Origin: Pseudomonadota bacterium
GTDB taxonomy: Bacteria > Pseudomonadota > Alphaproteobacteria > Puniceispirillales > Marisalimonadaceae
NCBI GenBank assembly: GCA_028382005.1
Contig: JAOESH010000005.1
Coordinates: 17,418-81,417 of the forward strand
Length of the DNA stretch: 64,000 nucleotides
Direction of reading: 5' to 3'
The notes under the pieces were generated by a model. That model saw nothing but the letters and a program-made list of their open reading frames with translations, had not been told where the DNA came from and searched no databases. How positions within the stretch are numbered: the stretch's first letter is position 1; every line of letters starts with the position of its first letter. Below, piece by piece: positions 46,816-56,129 of this stretch. Position numbers and translations under genes: made by a program.

Positions 46816-48500
46816 TGCAATTTTTAAACTTTCACAACAATACCTTTTCAAAAAATAATAGCTTTAAAACTAGAAGACTTAAATTATTAATTTGTAGCTC
46901 ATTGTTAGTTTCTGCTTTTACTACAATTGGCTACAGAACAGTATCGTTAGCTAGTATAGACAATAACAAGACAACTCAAATTTCTATAAAACATATAAAC
47001 TCCAAAAATTTAGAACATACTTTAAGAGGCAATATATTTGATAGAAATAATAATTTACTAGCAACAACTGTTAACGTTTCAAGCTTAAATATAAATCCGC
47101 AAGAAGTATTAAACATAAATGAAACTATATTTAAATTAAAAAAAGTATTCCCAGAATTAAATAGAGAAAAATTATTACAAAAACTAAATTCTAATAAAAA
47201 ACATGTGAACTTATTAAGAGAAATTTCTCCCAAAGATCATGTTTCTTTACTAAAATTAGGGATTGAAGCACTTAAAATTGAAAATAGTAACAAACGTATT
47301 TACCCAAATCATACCTTAGCATCACACGTATTAGGCAGCACCGATATTGACGGCAAAGGTATTGCTGGCATAGAAAAATCGTTTAATAAAAAATTAAATG
47401 ATGGCCATGATATTTCTATAACAATACATAGTGGTATTCAGCATATTACAAAAACATTATTATCAGAGCAAATCAAAAAATTTAAAGCTGAAGGTGGCGC
47501 TGGAATTGTAATGGATGCAAAAAATGGAGAAATATATGCTTTGGTATCTCTCCCTGACTATAATGCAAATAATTATAATAAAACATTAGATAAAAAATTA
47601 TTTAACAAAGCAACTAAAGGCACCTATGAACTAGGATCTACTCTAAAGTTAATTACAGCTGCTGTTGCTTTAGAAAGTGATTTAATAAATGAAAATGAAG
47701 TTTTTGATGTTTCAAGCCCCCTCAGAATTTCGTCAAAAACCATAAGTGATTATCACCCCTTAAATTACTCAATTAATATACCAGAAGTTGTTGTGCATTC
47801 CAGCAATATAGGTTCTGCAAAAATTGCTGAAAAGTTTGGGCCATCTACACAATTAAAATATTTAAAATATTTAGGATTAATGAATAAACTTTCACTAGAG
47901 TTACCTGAACTTGGGAGACCTCAGGTACGTACTGATAAAAAATTATTGACAACCATGACAATTTCTTATGGACATGGAATTGCTATAACACCAACTCATC
48001 TTGCTTCTGCAACTGCAACAATAGTTAATGATGGAATAAAAGTAGACCCTACGTTATTGATTTCTAAATCATCCAAAATAAATAATCGTATTTTCTCAAA
48101 TAAGACATCTGAAACAATGAGAAGTATAATGAGATTAGTTGTAAGCAATAAGAATGGAACAGCAAAACAAGCTGAGGCATCAGGTTACTTGGTTGGTGGG
48201 AAAACAGGAACTGCTGAAAAAGTAAATCCAGAAGGTGGGTATTATAAAAAACAAAATATAGTAGCACTTACTTCAGCTTTTCCTATGAATAACCCAAAAT
48301 TTATTATCACAGTAATGATAGATAACCCAAAAGGAAAAAGAAGGACTGCCGGATGGGTTGTTGCTCCAGTGGTAAATAAAATAGTAACTAGAATAGCTCC
48401 AATTTTAAGCATCAAACCTCAAAATAAGAGCTCTATAAATTTCTCTAAAAACCTTCTTAAATATAAAATAAGAGGTAAAGATAAGGGAGCTAATTTATAA
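46815..48500 (+). CDS. ftsI: Peptidoglycan D,D-transpeptidase FtsI (PBP3)
   Basis: FtsI cross-links septal peptidoglycan. The 561-residue protein has an N-terminal anchor (about 24-42), a pedestal domain with LRGNIFDRNNNLLA, and a penicillin-binding domain. The active-site SxxK is STLK near residue 275, SxN is SSN near 327, and KTG is in GGKTGTAEKV near 461. The start is taken at ATG sharing one base with the ftsL stop (TGATG). A GTG one codon upstream is possible. Confidence 0.96.
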   Translation: MQFLNFHNNTFSKNNSFKTRRLKLLICSSLLVSAFTTIGYRTVSLASIDNNKTTQISIKHINSKNLEHTLRGNIFDRNNNLLATTVNVSSLNINPQEVLNINETIFKLKKVFPELNREKLLQKLNSNKKHVNLLREISPKDHVSLLKLGIEALKIENSNKRIYPNHTLASHVLGSTDIDGKGIAGIEKSFNKKLNDGHDISITIHSGIQHITKTLLSEQIKKFKAEGGAGIVMDAKNGEIYALVSLPDYNANNYNKTLDKKLFNKATKGTYELGSTLKLITAAVALESDLINENEVFDVSSPLRISSKTISDYHPLNYSINIPEVVVHSSNIGSAKIAEKFGPSTQLKYLKYLGLMNKLSLELPELGRPQVRTDKKLLTTMTISYGHGIAITPTHLASATATIVNDGIKVDPTLLISKSSKINNRIFSNKTSETMRSIMRLVVSNKNGTAKQAEASGYLVGGKTGTAEKVNPEGGYYKKQNIVALTSAFPMNNPKFIITVMIDNPKGKRRTAGWVVAPVVNKIVTRIAPILSIKPQNKSSINFSKNLLKYKIRGKDKGANL

Positions 48501-48501
48501 A

Positions 48502-50010
48502 ATGGTAGTGTTAAAAAATTTAATTTCAAAAAATCAAATTTTAAAAGATACATTTAAAAATTTCAGTTCTGAAAAGATGAATTATTTTGTTAATGGAATA
48601 TCCTCAAATAGCAAGGAAATAAAAAAAGGTTATATTTTTGTTGCTTTAAAGGGTCAAAAATTTGATGGAACAGATTTTATTGCAGAAGCTGAAAAAAATG
48701 GAGCATTAATAATATTAGCGGAGAGTTTTGATAAAGAAAATGTAATCTCCTTAACAAAAGGAACTTCTAGAAAGGTTTATTCTTTATTACTTTCTTGTTT
48801 TCATGAGAAGCAACCAAAACAAATAGTGGGAGTGACTGGCACCAACGGTAAGACTTCGGTGGTTGAATTTTGTCGTCAAATTTGGGAGCAAGCAAGCTGG
48901 AAAGCTGCTTCAATGGGAACACTTGGAACTAAAATTGGGACAATTAGTGAAAAATATAATCTATTAACGTCAACAGAAAATCTAACTACATATGATCCAG
49001 CGGATTTATATGAACAACTACATTACTTGGCAAGCAAACAAGTTTCACATTTAGCAATTGAGGCATCGTCACATGGCATTGATCAATGTCGACTAGATGG
49101 AATTAAATTTTCTGGGGCTGTGTTTACTAACTTATCACATGACCATCTTGATTATCACAAAAACATCAAAAGTTATTACTCTTCCAAAAAGAGATTATTC
49201 ACACATCTTTTAAATAAAAATTCTTCAATAGCAATAAACATAGATGATAATTATGGATTAAAACTATATCAAGAGTTAAAAAAATATAACTATTTAATTT
49301 TAACCTTTGGGAAAAAGGAAGAAGCAGATATTCAAATTGTTTCCACAAATACTAATAGTAAATCTATTGATCTAATAATAAAATTCCATAATAAAACATT
49401 TCAAACAACCATTGGTATGATTGGCCAGTTTCAAGTTTATAATATAATTGCTTCGGCTACAATTTGCATAGCATTAGGAATGGATCCTAATTTTGTTTTC
49501 AATTCTCTAAGCTATTTAAAACCAGCTCGTGGTAGGATGGAGATTGTTTCAGATAGTGAAAACAAATCATTAGTTATAATTGATTATGCACATACGCCAG
49601 AGGCTTTGTCGTCAGTTCTGTCTTCTCTTCGACATGATGCAAAAGGAAAAATAATAACACTTTTCGGATGTGGCGGAGATAGAGATATCGAAAAAAGGGC
49701 ATTAATGGGAAAAATTGCTATTAATAATTCAGATTTAGTTATTATTACAGACGATAATCCAAGAGAAGAACTCCCATCAAAGATAAGACAAGATATTTTG
49801 CAAGGTTGTCCAAATGCAATTGAAATTGCTGATAGAAATAGTGCCATTAAATTTGGAATCTCTAAGTTGCAAGATAATGATTTATTACTTATTGCAGGTA
49901 AAGGCCATGAATCAACTCAGACAATAGGTACAGAAAGCCTTCCATTTGATGATTATACAGCTTCCAAAGAGGCCATAAAAAATATTAAAAAGAATGGAAT
50001 ATTAAATTGA
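48502..50010 (+). CDS. murE: UDP-MurNAc-L-Ala-D-Glu ligase MurE (meso-diaminopimelate adding)
   Basis: MurE adds the third residue of the peptide stem. The 502-residue protein has N-terminal GISSNSKEIKKGYIFVALKG, the ATP-binding VGVTGTNGKTS (109-119), TSTENLTTYDP for UDP-MurNAc binding, and DDNPREE. The DNPR motif is known to mark specificity for meso-diaminopimelate, so the wall is of the Gram-negative type. It follows ftsI by one base and overlaps murF by four. Confidence 0.96.
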   Translation: MVVLKNLISKNQILKDTFKNFSSEKMNYFVNGISSNSKEIKKGYIFVALKGQKFDGTDFIAEAEKNGALIILAESFDKENVISLTKGTSRKVYSLLLSCFHEKQPKQIVGVTGTNGKTSVVEFCRQIWEQASWKAASMGTLGTKIGTISEKYNLLTSTENLTTYDPADLYEQLHYLASKQVSHLAIEASSHGIDQCRLDGIKFSGAVFTNLSHDHLDYHKNIKSYYSSKKRLFTHLLNKNSSIAINIDDNYGLKLYQELKKYNYLILTFGKKEEADIQIVSTNTNSKSIDLIIKFHNKTFQTTIGMIGQFQVYNIIASATICIALGMDPNFVFNSLSYLKPARGRMEIVSDSENKSLVIIDYAHTPEALSSVLSSLRHDAKGKIITLFGCGGDRDIEKRALMGKIAINNSDLVIITDDNPREELPSKIRQDILQGCPNAIEIADRNSAIKFGISKLQDNDLLLIAGKGHESTQTIGTESLPFDDYTASKEAIKNIKKNGILN

Positions 50011-51425
50011 AAGCCTTATGGACAAAAAAAGATTTAATAGCAGCTACTAATGCTACAGATCCATCTTTAAACTTTCTTAATAAAATTAATGGTATTTCTG
50101 GCGTTAGTATTGATGACCGAACTCTTCAGCCAGGTGATTTGTTTATTGCTTTCAAAGGAGATAAATTTGATGGACATGACTTTGTACAATCAGCAATTAC
50201 AAAAGGTGCGGGTGGAATAATTGTTTCAGACCTTAAATTAGCAAAAAAATATAAAGGATTACTAGTTAATAATACAAATAAAGCTTTAATAAATATCGCA
50301 AAATTCAGTAGGAATAGATTCAAAGGAACAATAATTGCTTTAACAGGAAGTAGTGGAAAAACAAGTACTAAGCACTTGTTATCTTGTTCTTTAAAAGGAT
50401 ACGGGAAAACTCATTCTACCAAAGAAAACAATAATAATATTGTTGGCCTTTCATTGACATTGTCAAGATTAGATCCTGATTGTAAATACTGTGTTTTAGA
50501 ATTAGGTATCAATAATGTCGGTGAAATGGAAGAACTTACAAAATTAGCTTTGCCTAATATTGCTTTAATTACAAATGTAACAAACTCTCACATTCAAAAT
50601 TTTAAAAATGAAGAGGAAATTGCATGCGCAAAGAGTAAAATATTTTTAGGGTTAAAGAAAAATGGCATAGTAATTCTAAATTCAGATAATTTTTGGAGTG
50701 ACTTTCTAATAAAAGAAGCAAAAAAATTAAACTTAAATATTCATTTATATGGTTATTGTAAAAATTCACATACCAATATCAAAAAAATTATACAACAAAA
50801 AGAAGGGGCAACAATCTGTTTTGATGAGACAAAAGATTGGCATCTAAATTATCTGAATATTACACAAGCTTTAAATGCAGTTGCAACTGTTGCCGTAATA
50901 AAAGAGCTAAAGTTAGATTTAACAAATACTCTTAAAACTATTAGCAATATCAGACCTTTACCAGGTAGGGGGGACAAAATAATAATTAATTTTAAATACA
51001 ACAAAAAAACTTTTATTATTGACGATAGTTATAATGCTAATCCTGACTCAATGACAGCTGCTCTTAATAACTTTCAAAATATGAGGAATAACAATAAAAA
51101 TTATGAAAGTGTACTCATTATTGGAGATATGTTAGAGTTAGGAGAAAGCTCCAAGGAGTTACATTTAAAACTTATTCCAATAATTAAAAAGATAAAACCA
51201 AACACGTTAATAACTCTTGGTTTCTATACTGCCAACATATGTAAAGAGCTATGTTCAAGTATTAATTGTTATCCTTACACTTCAGTTGATAAACTAATAA
51301 CAGATATAAAAAAGTATCTTAAACCTTCACAACTTATTCTTATAAAAGGATCTAATGGAACAGGTCTTTGGAAATTGGTGCCATTTTTAAAAAGAAACAT
51401 TCAGGAGGGATCCAATGCTGCCTGA
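50007..51425 (+). CDS. murF: UDP-MurNAc-tripeptide D-Ala-D-Ala ligase MurF (TTG start)
   Basis: MurF adds D-Ala-D-Ala to complete the pentapeptide. The 472-residue protein begins KALWTKKDLIAAT, matching the family start, and has SIDDRTLQPGDLFIAFKG, the P-loop ALTGSSGKTST (111-121) and DDSYNANPDSMTAAL. Translation must start at TTG, which overlaps the murE stop as TTGA; no ATG lies in the proper place. The 3' end overlaps mraY by 11 bases and includes its AGGAGGGA ribosome-binding site. Confidence 0.95.
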   Translation: MKALWTKKDLIAATNATDPSLNFLNKINGISGVSIDDRTLQPGDLFIAFKGDKFDGHDFVQSAITKGAGGIIVSDLKLAKKYKGLLVNNTNKALINIAKFSRNRFKGTIIALTGSSGKTSTKHLLSCSLKGYGKTHSTKENNNNIVGLSLTLSRLDPDCKYCVLELGINNVGEMEELTKLALPNIALITNVTNSHIQNFKNEEEIACAKSKIFLGLKKNGIVILNSDNFWSDFLIKEAKKLNLNIHLYGYCKNSHTNIKKIIQQKEGATICFDETKDWHLNYLNITQALNAVATVAVIKELKLDLTNTLKTISNIRPLPGRGDKIIINFKYNKKTFIIDDSYNANPDSMTAALNNFQNMRNNNKNYESVLIIGDMLELGESSKELHLKLIPIIKKIKPNTLITLGFYTANICKELCSSINCYPYTSVDKLITDIKKYLKPSQLILIKGSNGTGLWKLVPFLKRNIQEGSNAA

Positions 51426-52503
51426 TTTTTTACTAAACTTCACTGAATATTTTCAACCATTAAATCTTTTCAAGTATATAACTTTTAGAACAATTGGAGC
51501 ACTTTTAACTGCATTGTTAATCAGTTTCATTTTTGGTGGAAAAATAATTTCTTTACTAAAAAAAATGCAAAAACAAGGCCAACCTATAAGACAAGATGGA
51601 CCAAAAAATCATATAATTTTTAAAACAGGTACCCCAACAATGGGTGGCTTATTGATATTGTTTGCATTCACAACCTCAACTTTATTGTGGGCAAGATTGG
51701 ATAATATTTATATTTGGATACTCCTTTTTGTCGCTATTTCATTCGGGTTTGTTGGTCTTTTAGATGATTGGTTAAAAGTATCTAAAATGAATAGTAATGG
51801 ATTAAAGAGTTATCAAAAAATTATACCTCAAATTTTTATAGCTTTTACAGCAGCATGGCTAATATCAGAAAACTCTCCTTCAGATCTTCATAATTCAATC
51901 TCTATTCCTTTTTTAAAAGAAAGTATTTTGTTTTTAGGGATCTTTTATATTCCTTTTACAATTATTGTTATTGTCGGCTCATCTAATGCAGTCAACCTAA
52001 CTGACGGTCTTGACGGGTTGGCAATTGTTCCTGTAATGATTGCAGCTAGCTCTTTAGCTATTATTGCCTATTTAGCTGGAAATATAAATTTTTCTGATTA
52101 CTTGCAAATTAATTATATTCCCGGCGTAGGTGAAATAGCTGTGTTTTTAGGAGCCATCATAGGAGCTGGATTAGGTTTCTTATGGTTTAATGCACCTCCA
52201 GCAATGGTTTTCATGGGAGATACTGGTTCTTTGTCACTTGGGGGAGTTATTGGGGTGACTGCTTCAGCTTCAAGACATGAATTAGTATTAATAATAATTG
52301 GAGGAGTTTTTGTCTTAGAGGCAATATCAGTTATTGTCCAAATTTTATCTTTCAAACTTACTGGTAAAAGAATATTTCGAATGGCACCACTGCATCACCA
52401 TTTTGAGCAAAAAGGATGGGCTGAATCAACAATAGTGATTAGGTTTTGGATAATAGCAGTAGTGCTGGCTTTAATTGGCTTGTCGACACTTAAACTTAGG
52501 TAA
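51415..52503 (+). CDS. mraY: Phospho-MurNAc-pentapeptide transferase MraY
   Basis: MraY makes lipid I from UDP-MurNAc-pentapeptide and undecaprenyl phosphate at the inner membrane. The 362-residue protein has about ten transmembrane helices. Motifs are TPTMGGLLIL, the aspartate-rich FVGLLDDWLKVSK, SSNAVNLTDGLDGLA, FMGDTGSLSLGG, and APLHHHFEQKGW, all diagnostic. A strong AGGAGGGA lies six bases before the ATG, inside murF. Confidence 0.98.
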   Translation: MLPDFLLNFTEYFQPLNLFKYITFRTIGALLTALLISFIFGGKIISLLKKMQKQGQPIRQDGPKNHIIFKTGTPTMGGLLILFAFTTSTLLWARLDNIYIWILLFVAISFGFVGLLDDWLKVSKMNSNGLKSYQKIIPQIFIAFTAAWLISENSPSDLHNSISIPFLKESILFLGIFYIPFTIIVIVGSSNAVNLTDGLDGLAIVPVMIAASSLAIIAYLAGNINFSDYLQINYIPGVGEIAVFLGAIIGAGLGFLWFNAPPAMVFMGDTGSLSLGGVIGVTASASRHELVLIIIGGVFVLEAISVIVQILSFKLTGKRIFRMAPLHHHFEQKGWAESTIVIRFWIIAVVLALIGLSTLKLR

Positions 52504-52508
52504 TTAAA

Positions 52509-53837
52509 TTGAATAATATTATTAGTTATAAAAATAAGACAGTTGGAATTCTTGGTGTAGGAATGTCTGGTTTAGCTGCAGCTAAAGTTTTATTAAATTC
52601 TAATGCAAATGTATTTGCCTTTGACGACTTAAAAAAGAAGCCCCCTACCCTACCAAAATCAAATTGGATAAATTATCAAAAGTGGCCTTGGCTCGAGTTG
52701 TATGCTCTTGTTGTTAGTCCAGGAATACCCATTAATAAGGATATAAAGCATAAAGCCATTCAACTTGCATTAAATCATAATGTTAAAATTATAAATGATA
52801 TTGACCTATTTGTCGAAACTAAACCAAAAGCTAAAATTATTGGTATCACAGGAACAAATGGAAAATCCACGACAGTAGCACTGTTGCATCATATTTTGAA
52901 ATTGAATAAAATTAAAAGCGTAATTGGAGGTAACTTTGGTTTCCCTGCATGTGAAATTATTGATCCAGGCGATAATGGGGTAATTATCTTAGAATTATCT
53001 AGTTACCAATTAGACGGAGCAAGTAGCCTTATTCTAAACTTAGCGTCAATTATAAATATAACACCTGACCATCTAGATTATCATGACAATTTTGAAACTT
53101 ATATATCTTGCAAATTAAAAATTTTAAACTTTTTAAGTGATAATGGAACTCTTGTTCTAAATAAAAATAATGAACTTTTAGATACACTAATAACCAAAGA
53201 AAAGTATCAAGGAATAAATATTCTTAAAACACAGACTATAAATTCTCAAGATTTTATAAACGAAAACAGTTCTTTAGATGGCATCCATAATCAAGTCAAC
53301 GCTTCAATTGCAATTGCATTAGCTAAAAATTTAAATATTAATGATAAAAAAATTAAAGTATCAATCAAGAGCTTTAAAGGTTTGCCGCATCGAATGGAAA
53401 TCTTATATACCTCAAAAAAAATTAAGATAATTAATGATAGTAAGTCAACTAATGGAGAATCTACTGCAGCTGCTTTAAGTTCTTTCTGCAATGTATTCTG
53501 GATATTAGGTGGTCAACCCAAAATTGACGGTATTGGTAAAGCCAAAGATTATTTAGATAGAGTTGTAGAAAGTTTTATAATTGGCGAATCTTACGATTTT
53601 TTTGCAACACAAATATCTAAATATCCAAAAAAAATTAGATTAAATAAATGTACGACCCTTAAAAATGCAACCGAGCTTGCTATTAAGAAGGCTCAAATAT
53701 CAAATCTAAAAAAAATAGTTATACTACTATCACCTTCAGCTGCTAGTTTTGATCAATTTAAAAATTTTGAAGAAAGAGGAAATAAATTTAAAGAGATTAT
53801 AGACAGTCAAATAAGGGAAGGTGTTTTAATATGTTAA
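52509..53837 (+). CDS. murD: UDP-MurNAc-L-alanine D-glutamate ligase MurD (TTG start)
   Basis: MurD adds D-glutamate. The 442-residue protein begins with a Rossmann-like UDP-binding region (TVGILGVGMSGLAAAKVL, about 11-28) and has the ATP-binding GITGTNGKSTT near residue 115, SSYQLD and NITPDHLDYH. The start is TTG: the next methionine (GVGM) lies in the Rossmann loop and would remove conserved sequence. An AGG eight bases upstream is a modest ribosome-binding site. It overlaps ftsW by seven bases. Confidence 0.95.
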   Translation: MNNIISYKNKTVGILGVGMSGLAAAKVLLNSNANVFAFDDLKKKPPTLPKSNWINYQKWPWLELYALVVSPGIPINKDIKHKAIQLALNHNVKIINDIDLFVETKPKAKIIGITGTNGKSTTVALLHHILKLNKIKSVIGGNFGFPACEIIDPGDNGVIILELSSYQLDGASSLILNLASIINITPDHLDYHDNFETYISCKLKILNFLSDNGTLVLNKNNELLDTLITKEKYQGINILKTQTINSQDFINENSSLDGIHNQVNASIAIALAKNLNINDKKIKVSIKSFKGLPHRMEILYTSKKIKIINDSKSTNGESTAAALSSFCNVFWILGGQPKIDGIGKAKDYLDRVVESFIIGESYDFFATQISKYPKKIRLNKCTTLKNATELAIKKAQISNLKKIVILLSPSAASFDQFKNFEERGNKFKEIIDSQIREGVLIC

Positions 53838-54973
53838 TAACACGTTCAGATAGATCCTATATAGCTCTTTGGTGGTGGAATATTGATAGATTATTATTAA
53901 CTAGTTTTTTAATATTAATACTTTTTGGTATTTTTCTTGTAATGGCTTCAAGCCAACATCTAGCTGAAACTTTAAACATATCATCACATCATTTCACTTT
54001 AAGACATATTTTCTTTGGAGTTCTAAGTGTTCCAGTCATTATTTTTTTCTCTATTTTAACTGAACGACAAACAAAAATTATTTGCATAGTTGGTTTTTTA
54101 ATATCAATGTGCCTTCTATTTTATATTCTAATTGAAGGGGAAAAGATAAAAGGAGCCCAAAGATGGTTATACATAGGAGATTTAAGCTTTCAACCTAGTG
54201 AGGTATGTAAACCATTTTTTGTAGTGTTTAATGCATGGGTTTTATCATTATGGATTAAAAAAGAAAATTTTCCTGGTTGGTTATGGTCAATAGGATCAAT
54301 AGTTTTGATTTCAATTTTTTTGTTATTACAACCAGATGTTGGCATGACAATTGTAATGATATTTACTTGGGGTTTTCAATTATTTATTACTGGAATACCT
54401 CTTATTATTATAATATCCTTAGTTTTAGCTTTCCCAATATTTATGATATTAGCATATAACCATTTTGGTCACGTAAAAATTAGAATAGATAGTTTTATAA
54501 GTGGTAAGACCCATCAAATTTCAAAATCATTACAATCTTTTGAATCAGGAGGTTTTTGGGGAAAGGGTCCAGGAGAAGGGTTTTACAAAAAATCTTTACC
54601 TGATGCTCATTCTGACTTTGTGTTTGCGGTTGCTGCAGAAGAATATGGCGTACTGTTATGTTCTTTAATTATAATAATTTATGCATTAATTGTTCTTAGA
54701 TCCTTCTTATTAACTCTCAAAAACACCAATCTTTTCTTTATTCTTTCTGTGAGTGGTTTAGCTTTTCAATTTGGATTTCAATCATTAATTCATATGGCTA
54801 GTAACATAGATCTTATTCCCACAAAAGGAATGACATTACCTTTTCTATCCTATGGTGGATCTTCTATTTTAGCTTCAGCAATAACAGCTGGTATTTTACT
54901 TTCATTAACAAGAAAAAATACATCATTAGAGACTATTTCAAGAAAAGAAAATATTAGGAAAGTCAAAGAATAA
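53831..54973 (+). CDS. ftsW: Lipid II polymerase / cell division protein FtsW
   Basis: FtsW is the septal glycan polymerase (SEDS family) that works with FtsI. The 380-residue protein has about ten transmembrane helices. SEDS motifs include GAQRWLYIGDLSFQPSEVCK, LLQPDVGMTIVMI, GGFWGKGPGEGFYKKSLPDAHSDFVFAVAAEEYG and KGMTLPFLSYGGSS. The aspartate in LPDAHSDF is in the region known to matter for polymerisation. It overlaps murD and stops one base before murG. Confidence 0.97.
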   Translation: MLITRSDRSYIALWWWNIDRLLLTSFLILILFGIFLVMASSQHLAETLNISSHHFTLRHIFFGVLSVPVIIFFSILTERQTKIICIVGFLISMCLLFYILIEGEKIKGAQRWLYIGDLSFQPSEVCKPFFVVFNAWVLSLWIKKENFPGWLWSIGSIVLISIFLLLQPDVGMTIVMIFTWGFQLFITGIPLIIIISLVLAFPIFMILAYNHFGHVKIRIDSFISGKTHQISKSLQSFESGGFWGKGPGEGFYKKSLPDAHSDFVFAVAAEEYGVLLCSLIIIIYALIVLRSFLLTLKNTNLFFILSVSGLAFQFGFQSLIHMASNIDLIPTKGMTLPFLSYGGSSILASAITAGILLSLTRKNTSLETISRKENIRKVKE

Positions 54974-54974
54974 T

Positions 54975-56129
54975 ATGAAACAAAGTAGTAAAATATTAAT
55001 AGCAGCAGGTGGAACGGGAGGACATATTTTCCCAGCTTTATCAATCATAAATGAAATTAAAGTAAATGATTTTATAGTTATTACTGATCAAAGAGGAGAA
55101 AATTATTTTAATAAATTTTTCAGTAATAAAAAAATTAATTATAGGATATTTGTCCATAAAGTTTCAAGTCCAAGCAGTAAAATATTTACAAATAAATTAA
55201 AATCACTATTTCAATTATTACTTTCACTTTTAAAGACAATCTTTTTAATAGTATCGCATAAACCACAAGTAATCGTTGGATTTGGTGGATATCCGTCAGT
55301 AGCCCCAATTATAGCTGGTAAATTATTTAAAATACCCTCCATCATTCACGAACAGAATGCAATTATTGGAAGAGCTAACAAATTTCTGAGTAAAATATCA
55401 AACCTTCTAGCTTTATCTTTTTTTGAAACTAAAAATATTGAAAACAATCAAAACATAATTTTCACAGGAAATCCTACAAGGGAAGAATTTAGTAATCTTG
55501 GAAAATTAAAATATTCTATCCCAACAGAAAAACAAAAGTTTACAATATTAATTGTTGGAGGAAGTCTTGGAGCTAATTTTTTTTCAAATCAAGTGACTGC
55601 TATTATATGTTCTCTTCCAAAAGAAATAAGAGAAAAAATATATGTTATTCAACAGGTTAGAAAAGCGGACAAAGACAATGTAAAGGACATATATTACGAA
55701 CATCAAATAGATTGTGAAATAGAAGTTTTTTTTGAAGATATATTTAAAAAATTTAAAAAAGCACATATTATAATTACCCGTTCAGGAGGATCAAGCGTAG
55801 CTGAGATTTTAACTTCAAGTAAACCAGTAATATTTATTCCATTACCAACTGCGTTGGATAATCACCAATTAGAAAACACTAAATTAATTACAAAGAGTGG
55901 TGGTGGATGGGCATTTAATCAAAATACTAAAACAGCTAAAAATTTAAAAAAATTAATAGAAAATCTTATTAAAAATCCAAATAAACTTCTTGTTGCAAAC
56001 AATAAAATTAAAAAATTATCTAAAGACCTTCAGATTAAACGTCAAAATAAATCTCCTGCAGAGTTATTTTCAAACGTCTTGATTAACCTTATTAATGCTA
56101 ACCAAAAGAAAACTTCAAAACCATGTTAA
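54975..56129 (+). CDS. murG: Undecaprenyl-PP-MurNAc-pentapeptide GlcNAc transferase MurG
   Basis: MurG adds GlcNAc to lipid I to give lipid II on the cytoplasmic side of the membrane. The 384-residue GT-B protein has the N-terminal AAGGTGGHIFPALSI loop (11-25), GFGGYPSVAP, IHEQNAIIGRANK, VVGGSLGANF-like IVGGSLGA, and the donor-binding ITRSGGSSVAE and PLPTALDNHQLENT. These are the MurG G-loops. It is followed by murC with a seven-base overlap. Confidence 0.97.
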   Translation: MKQSSKILIAAGGTGGHIFPALSIINEIKVNDFIVITDQRGENYFNKFFSNKKINYRIFVHKVSSPSSKIFTNKLKSLFQLLLSLLKTIFLIVSHKPQVIVGFGGYPSVAPIIAGKLFKIPSIIHEQNAIIGRANKFLSKISNLLALSFFETKNIENNQNIIFTGNPTREEFSNLGKLKYSIPTEKQKFTILIVGGSLGANFFSNQVTAIICSLPKEIREKIYVIQQVRKADKDNVKDIYYEHQIDCEIEVFFEDIFKKFKKAHIIITRSGGSSVAEILTSSKPVIFIPLPTALDNHQLENTKLITKSGGGWAFNQNTKTAKNLKKLIENLIKNPNKLLVANNKIKKLSKDLQIKRQNKSPAELFSNVLINLINANQKKTSKPC

